DNA of 10,671 nucleotides from positions 1 through 10,671 of the forward strand of contig CAYIOA010000029.1 in assembly GCA_964364885.1 (NCBI GenBank), written 5' to 3'. Shown here piece after piece: positions 6,784 through 10,671 of the stretch. Each line of letters opens with the position of its first letter. Position 1 is the stretch's first letter. The translations under genes and the position numbers were made by a program. The notes beneath the pieces are model-generated. The model had not been told where the DNA came from. It did no database searches and saw only the letters and a list, made by a program, of their open reading frames with translations. The DNA comes from UBA73 sp964364885 (lineage in GTDB: Archaea; Nanobdellota; Nanobdellia; Pacearchaeales; GW2011-AR1).

Positions 6784-7344
6784 ATGGCTATTGGCATAAT
6801 CATCTGGATTCTTATTGCAATAGTAGTAATATTATTCCTATCTTTTGTTTTTTACTACAACAGGTTCGTTGTTCTAGGCAATAGAATAGACAATTCTCTC
6901 TCCCAGATTGATGTTCAATTAAGAAAAAGAGCTGAGTTAGTTCCGAATTTGATTGAAACAGTAAAAGGATATGCCAAACACGAGAAGGGTATTATGAAGG
7001 AAGTAACAGACGCAAGAAAAGCTCTATTATCTGCAAAAGATTTGAAGGGAAGAGTAGAAGCAGGCAACCATCTGCAAGAGGCGCTAAAATCAATCTTCGC
7101 AATTGCAGAAAATTATCCTCAACTCAAAGCAAATGAAAACTTCCTGCATTTACAGCAGGAATTAGCTGCAATTGAGGATAAAATTGCTTACTCAAGGCAG
7201 TTTTACAACGATTCAATCCTCTCATATAACAACTCAGTAGAAAGTTTCCCAGGCGTAATGTTTGCAAAAATTTACAGTAAATCCGAAAAAGAATATTTGA
7301 AAATTCCTGAGGAAACAAGAGCAGTTCCTAAGGTTCAGTTCTAG
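6784..7344 (+). CDS. lemA: LemA family protein
   Basis: The 186-aa protein has the family's usual length and design: an N-terminal membrane helix (3-24) followed by a long helical domain. Signature stretches are NRFVVLGNRIDNSLSQIDVQLRKRAELVPNLIETVKGYAKHE (26-67), AENYPQLKANENFLHLQQELAAIEDKIAYSRQFYNDSILSYN and a final SFPGVMFAK. LemA proteins are membrane-anchored, widespread in bacteria and found in some archaea; their function is not settled, although bacterial lemA often lies beside a TPM-domain (TPM_phosphatase) or HtpX-type protease gene. Neither is in this window. Transcription should start at the ATG from the shared TATA box. The last 17 bases overlap tail-to-tail with the lipoprotein gene on the minus strand. 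Confidence 0.95.
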   Translation: MAIGIIIWILIAIVVILFLSFVFYYNRFVVLGNRIDNSLSQIDVQLRKRAELVPNLIETVKGYAKHEKGIMKEVTDARKALLSAKDLKGRVEAGNHLQEALKSIFAIAENYPQLKANENFLHLQQELAAIEDKIAYSRQFYNDSILSYNNSVESFPGVMFAKIYSKSEKEYLKIPEETRAVPKVQF

Positions 7345-7972
7345 CCAGCATTTCTTTTTGTCCTTCTAGTTCTCTCCTTAATCCTGGTGTTTTAAGTTTA
7401 TAAAATACTTCAAGATAATCTACGACATCTGGCACAACTTTTTCAGAAAGAACTTCTCGGAGGGCTATGTTGGCGGCGAATCTATACTCTGAGTCAAATC
7501 CGAACTTCCCGCTGGTTTCAACACTTTCCTCTGCAAAATTAATATATCTTTGACTGCCTAAGTCATTAATTCCAATTCTAACAGCTATCTCTGTTTTGTA
7601 TCTCTCTTTCATATCAATGTAAAGATATTCAACACTCCCGAAAACTTTCGGCTCGCCACTCTCAACTATCTCGCATCCCGCCCCCTTGAGCTCTTCTGCA
7701 ACAGCATTTTTTAACCACTCGCCCAAGTCATTAGATGCCCTGACTTTCGCGCTCTCCAAACCAAAAATATCTCTTACACATCCAATCTCTCTATTCCTGC
7801 CATAACCAAACTCTCCCATGCTTACCTTTATACTATGATAAGTTGCTCTATGAGGAACACTTCTTTCCTTATAATCTAGGCAGATGTTTTTATCTATATA
7901 AGCGCACCCAGCAGAAGAGAGCAATGCCGGGAAACAAACCATTTTAATGATATTTCTCACAAAGTTTCTCAT
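7328..7972 (-). CDS. Putative lipoprotein, YajG-like
   Basis: The 214-aa product begins with a basic, hydrophobic leader ending LLSSAGC, a possible lipobox with Cys23, although Leu is not at the ideal -3 position. The mature part has alternating strands and helices: a strand VSMGEFGYGRNREIG, then LGEWLKNAVAEELKGAGCEIVESGEPKVFGSVEYLYIDM, and later ANIALREVLSEKVVPDVVDYLEVFY. The order short strand, GR..IG, amphipathic helix, GxEVxxxxxPxVxGxVxxL resembles the YajG/Lipoprotein_16 family of bacterial envelope lipoproteins; this is a by-eye similarity. The ATG lies about 26 bases from a TATA box, so the mRNA is probably leaderless. It is convergent with lemA and overlaps it by 17 bases. Such a protein would sit on the outer face of the membrane. 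Confidence 0.65.
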   Translation of the reverse strand: MRNFVRNIIKMVCFPALLSSAGCAYIDKNICLDYKERSVPHRATYHSIKVSMGEFGYGRNREIGCVRDIFGLESAKVRASNDLGEWLKNAVAEELKGAGCEIVESGEPKVFGSVEYLYIDMKERYKTEIAVRIGINDLGSQRYINFAEESVETSGKFGFDSEYRFAANIALREVLSEKVVPDVVDYLEVFYKLKTPGLRRELEGQKEMLARTEP

Positions 7973-7992
7973 ACTTTAATCAAGAAGAATAC

Positions 7993-8003
7993 GGTTTTTA
8001 AAC
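7993..8003 (-). promoter_or_regulatory. TATA box of the putative lipoprotein gene
   Basis: Read on the minus strand the element is GTTTAAAAACC, centred about 26 bases before the ATG at 7972. The spacing predicts a leaderless mRNA. Confidence 0.6.
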
Positions 8004-8137
8004 TATTACTGGAATTGATTGTATAAAATTATTTATTCTAATATTAATATCAAAAAGTGAGGGAGAATTGAAGTAATTAAATTTTAAGAATGATGCAAGA
8101 AAATTAAATCTATTCCTGTTTAAATTCAATCAGCAAT

Positions 8138-8147
8138 CTTTTAAAAC
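8138..8147 (+). promoter_or_regulatory. Possible TATA box of a non-coding transcript
   Basis: CTTTTAAAAC is centred about 25 bases before 8168. No reading frame of useful size follows on the plus strand, but a run of inverted repeats does. It could start an RNA gene near 8166-8170. Confidence 0.35.
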
Positions 8148-8171
8148 ACGACTTTTCTTAATACACGTGAA

Positions 8172-8197
8172 AAATCTCCAATCTTTAGATTGGATTT
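8172..8197. repeat. TTTA-loop hairpin C
   Basis: TCCAATC (8177-8183) pairs with GATTGGA (8188-8194) around TTTA. Three further A-T pairs follow outside (8172-8174 with 8195-8197) after a two-base bulge. Arm and loop match stem-loops A and B near the window start: CTCCANNC, TTTA, then a complementary GNNTGGA arm, with the NN positions changing on both sides. Confidence 0.65.
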
Positions 8198-8203
8198 AGA
8201 TGC

Positions 8204-8300
8204 CGTCGGTTTTTCCCGGTTTCACCAAGATTTGCGAATCTGTTAGAGCAAATCTTGCTGTCCCCAAATCCCTATCAAATCCGAAGGATTTGGTGATGAT
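8204..8300 (+). ncRNA. Candidate structured RNA (three-way junction) in a 470-base gene-free stretch
   Basis: The gene-free stretch 7973-8443 holds a dense set of inverted repeats. AAGATTTGC (8227-8235) pairs with GCAAATCTT (8248-8256). AAATCC (8277-8282) pairs with GGATTT (8286-8291) around a GAA loop. An enclosing helix TCACC (8222-8226) with GGTGA (8292-8296) would close a three-way junction. CAAATCC occurs twice (8265-8271 and 8276-8282), so GGATTTG could pair with either copy. Hairpin C lies just upstream and a possible TATA box sits at 8138. I could not match it to RNase P, SRP, tRNA or a known riboswitch. The strand is assumed from the TATA box. Between 8004 and 8137, and between 8300 and 8366, I see only AT-rich sequence. 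Confidence 0.4.
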
Positions 8301-8366
8301 GGAGCTAATCATAGTGAGTTAAGCAATGATAAAACAAGTTCTGCTAGAAAGTTTTTTATAGAAATG

Positions 8367-8402
8367 TTAGGCTAGACTCTGCAAAGATAAGCGGTTAAGT
8401 GC
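8367..8402 (+). repeat. Direct repeat copy 1 (left border of cassette)
   Basis: TTAGGCTAGACTCTGCAAA (8367-8385), then 8 differing bases, then GTTAAGTGC (8394-8402). Copy 2 at 10198 has the same 19-mer and the same 9-mer, with a 6-base gap. The pair brackets three minus-strand genes. Confidence 0.85.
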
Positions 8403-8408
8403 CTCTGA

Positions 8409-8442
8409 GTTAAATTATTAAGATTATTGAAACAAATTTAAC
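8409..8442 (-). terminator. Inverted repeat after the regulator gene, possible terminator
   Basis: GTTAAATT (8409-8416) pairs with AATTTAAC (8435-8442), with an 18-base loop, directly after the stop codon of the gene at 8444 on the minus strand. There is no strong T run after it, so the terminator call is weak. Confidence 0.3.
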
Positions 8443-8443
8443 C

Positions 8444-8983
8444 TTAGTCAAAATTCCAAGTTTCAATTATGCTGTTTATCGATGAATCAAAGAAGCTTTC
8501 TTTGTAAACTATTAATAAGTCTATTATCTCTTTTTCGTTAGTTCTTATTTTATAGGTTTTATTCTTTCCATTTATACTTGGAGAAATTAATCCTTTATTT
8601 TCTAATTTTTTTAAATGCCAAGTTATAGTCGGAGGAGATAATTTTGTAAATTTAACAATATTGCTATGGGTACAATTCTTATTCGTAAGAATGAACAATA
8701 AAATCTCTCTGAGACTTCTTTGTCTGAGTAGTCCCAATAACATCTTATTTGCTGGATTAAATTCTCTTGGAAAATATCTATTGTTATTGCCATCTTTTTG
8801 TTCAATGAGTAATTCATGTTTAACCAAATAATCTAAATGATACTTTAAAGAACTTGCAGGAAATTTGCTTTTTCTAGCTAAATCTCTAAAATGGCATCCA
8901 GCATAGGTTTTTACAAAATTATAAATTATTTTTCTGTTATTTAATTCTAAAATCTTATTATTTGAATGTATCTCAGAGGTCAT
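8444..8983 (-). CDS. Transcription regulator with two winged-helix domains
   Basis: The 179-aa protein has two winged helix-turn-helix units in tandem. The first (about 16-72) includes GCHFRDLARKSKFPASSLKYHLDYLVKHELL and a wing ending NRYFP. The second (about 88-148) includes THSNIVKFTKLSPPTITWHLKKLENKGLI and a wing GKNKTYKI. This tandem layout is a common archaeal regulator family, often beside a small membrane protein, as here. The start is the ATG at 8983: a perfect AGGAGG lies 6 bases before it. A TTG at 8989 would place the start directly against that site and overlap the upstream stop. The upstream membrane gene ends 2 bases before this ATG, so the two form an operon. The likely role is regulation in response to the membrane protein or an envelope signal; the target is unknown. 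Confidence 0.88.
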   Translation of the reverse strand: MTSEIHSNNKILELNNRKIIYNFVKTYAGCHFRDLARKSKFPASSLKYHLDYLVKHELLIEQKDGNNNRYFPREFNPANKMLLGLLRQRSLREILLFILTNKNCTHSNIVKFTKLSPPTITWHLKKLENKGLISPSINGKNKTYKIRTNEKEIIDLLIVYKESFFDSSINSIIETWNFD

Positions 8984-8985
8984 TA

Positions 8986-9369
8986 TCAACCTCCTTTTTT
9001 TATAACTCCAAAAAAGAACGCTAATAAACCAAAAAACTCTAATATTATTAGTGAAGGGTCAATCCAGTCAATATCAGGAAATATAGTTTCTGAAAATAAT
9101 AAGAATCCTTTAATTGAGAATATAAAAAAAGCTATACTTACATATAAAAAACGATTTCTGCCATCACTACGATAAGCAATAAAGGCAATTACAGATAAGA
9201 TTAATGCTATAATTCCATTAATTAAACTTAAAATTTTTTCAAGCTCCAATCCAAATAGGGAATAGTCTCCTTTGCCTTCAGATTCTTCCTGAGCAATTGC
9301 TGAGGGTAGCAAGCTCAATAGAATTATAATAAGAATGCTTGCATTTAGGAATAAAGTTGTTTTTTTCAT
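8986..9369 (-). CDS. Small membrane protein with signal peptide, partner of the regulator
   Basis: The 127-aa protein has a signal-peptide-like N-terminus (basic MKK, hydrophobic core 10-21, AIA before Gln27). About three membrane segments follow, near 46-66, 74-94 and 106-124. The loop AYRSDGRNRFLYVSIAF between segments 1 and 2 resembles the YRRTG...FL....F pattern of small membrane proteins found next to winged-helix regulators in many archaea, such as the DUF7521-type proteins of haloarchaea. That link is from memory and not certain. It ends 2 bases before the regulator's start and supplies its Shine-Dalgarno site. Co-expression suggests that it senses or transmits an envelope signal to the regulator. 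The ATG lies about 26 bases from a TATA box. Confidence 0.75.
   Translation of the reverse strand: MKKTTLFLNASILIIILLSLLPSAIAQEESEGKGDYSLFGLELEKILSLINGIIALILSVIAFIAYRSDGRNRFLYVSIAFFIFSIKGFLLFSETIFPDIDWIDPSLIILEFFGLLAFFFGVIKKGG
8990..8995 (-). promoter_or_regulatory. Shine-Dalgarno site inside the operon
   Basis: AGGAGG on the minus strand, 6 bases before the ATG at 8983. It is formed by the last Gly-Gly codons of the upstream gene. It is the one clearly well-placed Shine-Dalgarno site found here and decides the regulator's start. Confidence 0.75.
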
Positions 9370-9390
9370 AACAATATTAAGATTATTTAC

Positions 9391-9398
9391 TTATAAAT
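9391..9398 (-). promoter_or_regulatory. TATA box of the membrane protein-regulator operon
   Basis: ATTTATAA on the minus strand, centred about 25 bases before the ATG at 9369, predicting a leaderless first gene. Confidence 0.6.
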
Positions 9399-9442
9399 CT
9401 TCTAGTACAACCATCAAACAAAATGTGTAAAAAAATTATTAT

Positions 9443-10060
9443 TTAATCTTCGTCTTCTTCGTTATCGTTGTCTGTTTCCTTACTAAGTACCTTAAAATCT
9501 TTATCAAGATGAACATCTACTTCATTTCCATTATCTAAGGTAATTTCAATTTCATAATAGCCTTCTTCATCTCCAACTTCTGTATCAGTTACTCTTCCTT
9601 CTCCAATATAATCAAGAGCAGCGGCACTTGCTTTATTTAATGCACTTCCAATAATTGCTACATTTTTTCCTTCTCTTTTATCTTCTTTGTTGGTTTCATC
9701 ATAGAGGTCGCTGTCAATTTTTAAAACTGCACCAGTTATAGCATCAACTTCAACATCGGTTTCTACCCCATCTTTTGTAAATTCAACAGCATAAACAACA
9801 TCTCCATTTTCTCTCTCAAGCAAGATTTCTGTTATCTCTCCAGCATCAATACCTTCAGAACTAATTTCCTTTAAAGCAATTGATTTTACATCACCTTCAC
9901 TTAATTTTGCCAAAGGTAGTAGTTTAAGAGATTCTTGCCTTTCAGAAAGATCATCTGAATCTGTTGCGGTTCTATTATTTATAACATATGCCGAGACTAA
10001 GAAAGTACTTACTAATAAATCGGCTATAACTAAAATTCCCAATATAATTTTTTGATCCAT
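9443..10060 (-). CDS. Membrane-anchored protein with two PepSY-like domains
   Basis: The 205-aa protein has an N-terminal membrane helix (5-27), so the rest is probably outside the cell. Two PepSY-like repeats follow. The first (about 55-115) reads DVKSIALKEISSEG...VVYAVEFTKDGVETDVEVDAITGAVLKID; the second (about 142-195) reads ASAAALDYIGEG...GYYEIEITLDNGNEVDVHLDKDFKVL. The tail is strongly acidic (KETDNDNEEDED). PepSY domains are thought to inhibit proteases or bind peptides at the cell surface. The start must be at 10060 because an in-frame TAG lies two codons upstream. An AAGGAGGG stretch lies 15 bases before the ATG, too far for normal Shine-Dalgarno use. It has its own TATA elements, so it is probably a separate transcript from the regulator operon. 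Confidence 0.85.
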   Translation of the reverse strand: MDQKIILGILVIADLLVSTFLVSAYVINNRTATDSDDLSERQESLKLLPLAKLSEGDVKSIALKEISSEGIDAGEITEILLERENGDVVYAVEFTKDGVETDVEVDAITGAVLKIDSDLYDETNKEDKREGKNVAIIGSALNKASAAALDYIGEGRVTDTEVGDEEGYYEIEITLDNGNEVDVHLDKDFKVLSKETDNDNEEDED

Positions 10061-10095
10061 TTTCTATTTAATTATCCCTCCTTACAATTATTTTT

Positions 10096-10126
10096 CATAT
10101 AAATGGATAGATGTGTTATTTATATA
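10096..10126 (-). promoter_or_regulatory. TATA elements of the PepSY gene
   Basis: On the minus strand TATATAAAT (10118-10126) and CATTTATATG (about 10095-10104) are both TATA-like. The first would give a leader of about 35 bases that includes AAGGAGGG (10076-10083); the second a leader of about 14 bases without it. Which is used cannot be told. Confidence 0.45.
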
Positions 10127-10197
10127 GATTATAGTTCAATCATCTAACTATTTTAAAAAAAGAAAGTCGGTTAAACGCCCCCATGAGATTATTAACT

Positions 10198-10231
10198 TTA
10201 GGCTAGACTCTGCAAATGAGCAGTTAAGTGC
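10198..10231 (+). repeat. Direct repeat copy 2 (right border of cassette)
   Basis: TTAGGCTAGACTCTGCAAA (10198-10216), then 6 bases, then GTTAAGTGC (10223-10231). Here GAGCA (10218-10222) and TGCTC (10229-10233) form a hairpin with loop GTTAAG; copy 1 does not keep that stem. The remaining 10061-10264 gap holds the PepSY promoter, a GTCGG/CCGGAC inverted pairing (10166-10170 with 10235-10240, one base bulged) and no gene. Confidence 0.85.
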
Positions 10232-10264
10232 TCGCCGGACATGATTTTAAGATTTGATAGAATA

Positions 10265-10671
10265 CTAATCTCCAATAACCTTAGAGATATTTGCAACAAA
10301 CATTTTAGCATTTTTCAAGGAATCATCAGCAGGTGTTTTATTTGCCTGAGCAATTACCTGATAAGTAAAGTTTCCTCGCTTCCACTTTTCATCTTTAAAG
10401 ATTTCAAGCAAGTCGCCAGCTTTAACTACAATATCAGTATAAATCTGTAATAGTTTTTTATCCAGAACTCCTGTTTTAACAAATGTCTTATCAAATAAGT
10501 CATAAGTTATTCTGTGTATATTTGGAGATGTTGTTTTAATGTTCTTTGTTAAAAGAATTGCTTTTGCAGCATAGAATATTGCATAATAGGAATGAGATAT
10601 CACTGAGCTGTAGAAAGTAGCATCTTGAGGAATACTAAACTCATCTTTATATTTTACTTCTTCGCTTAATC
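10265..10671 (-). CDS. HEPN-domain protein, partial (start outside the window)
   Basis: The reading frame stays open to the last base of the window, so the GTG at 10603 is internal and the true start lies beyond 10671. The residues seen run from LSEEVKYKDEFSIPQ through ATFYSSVISHSYYAIFYAAKAILLTKNI and TSPNIHRITYDLFDKTFVKTG to IFKDEKWKRGNFTYQV. The SYYAxFYAAKAxLL helix and the late KRGxFxY segment are typical HEPN features. HEPN proteins often act as RNases with a nucleotidyltransferase (MNT) partner, in toxin-antitoxin or defence pairs; any partner would be off the window. The usual R-x4-6-H catalytic motif is not visible: the Arg of WKRGNFTY has no His within reach. It may therefore be a non-catalytic HEPN protein. 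Confidence 0.8.
   Translation of the reverse strand, partial: LSEEVKYKDEFSIPQDATFYSSVISHSYYAIFYAAKAILLTKNIKTTSPNIHRITYDLFDKTFVKTGVLDKKLLQIYTDIVVKAGDLLEIFKDEKWKRGNFTYQVIAQANKTPADDSLKNAKMFVANISKVIGD

Noticed and set aside
8290..8325. Fluoride riboswitch (GGTGATG...GAGCTAAT looked similar)
   Set aside because: The required pseudoknot strand and the conserved downstream elements are missing, and no transporter gene follows.
8293..8408. C/D box guide RNA: GTGATGA at 8293-8299 and CTGA at 8405-8408
   Set aside because: The boxes are over 100 bases apart, there is no terminal stem and no matching internal C'/D' pair; archaeal C/D RNAs are about 60 bases.
8966..9175. 69-aa plus-strand frame
   Set aside because: Antisense to the membrane protein gene and its Shine-Dalgarno region, with no start signal.
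10166..10240. tRNA-like element (75 bases ending in a 5-bp hairpin plus GCCGGAC)
   Set aside because: The 5' end GTCGGTT does not pair properly with GCCGGAC, and neither strand shows a T-loop TTCRA or an anticodon arm.
10241..10450. 69-aa plus-strand frame after repeat copy 2
   Set aside because: Antisense to the HEPN gene; no promoter or ribosome site. I considered whether the repeat was its leader and found no support.
10601..10603. GTG as the start of the HEPN gene
   Set aside because: The frame is open upstream to the window edge and continues with HEPN-like sequence, so this codon is an internal Val.

Overview
The window reads as part of the chromosome of a small, AT-rich archaeon, most likely a DPANN lineage of the Pacearchaeota/Woesearchaeota kind. 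That placement is inference from gene content; no 16S gene is present. The archaeal markers are direct: a 427-aa EF-1A (aEF1A type) and the 65-aa RNA polymerase subunit N (Rpb10 type). Most genes have a TATA box whose centre lies about 25 bases before the start codon, which fits leaderless archaeal mRNAs.

Layout. 1-168: two tandem two-part stem-loops with TTTA loops, then a TATA box. 169-2398 (+): an EF-Tu domain-2-like small protein, a multi-pass membrane protein, and EF-1A under its own strong promoter. 2456-4204 (+): a 582-aa protein I do not recognise. 4212-5055 (-): rpoN and a diadenylate cyclase-domain protein with a C-terminal membrane hairpin. 5139-5753 (+): a DUF2238/YjdF-like membrane protein. 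5742-6733 (-): a bacterial-type sigma-70 family protein translationally coupled to a membrane-anchored thioredoxin-fold protein. 6784-7344 (+): lemA. 7328-7972 (-): a YajG-like putative lipoprotein. 7973-8443: a long gene-free stretch rich in inverted repeats, possibly an RNA gene. 8444-10060 (-): a cassette of a two-winged-helix regulator, a small membrane protein and a double-PepSY protein, bracketed by a 19-base direct repeat. 10265-10671 (-): the C-terminal part of a HEPN protein that runs off the window.

How the parts may work together. The centre (4474-7972) is unusual for an archaeon because it gathers bacterial-flavoured surface and signalling functions: c-di-AMP synthesis, a sigma factor, LemA, a lipoprotein and an exported thioredoxin. 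A single palindromic TATA box at 6755-6762 lies exactly midway between the divergent starts of lemA and the thioredoxin-sigma operon and probably serves both. The 8.4-10.1 kb cassette resembles a membrane-sensing regulator module and uses a Shine-Dalgarno site inside its operon, whereas single or first genes elsewhere look leaderless. The sigma-like gene inside an archaeal gene set is the most striking feature; whether it works with the archaeal polymerase cannot be decided from sequence alone.
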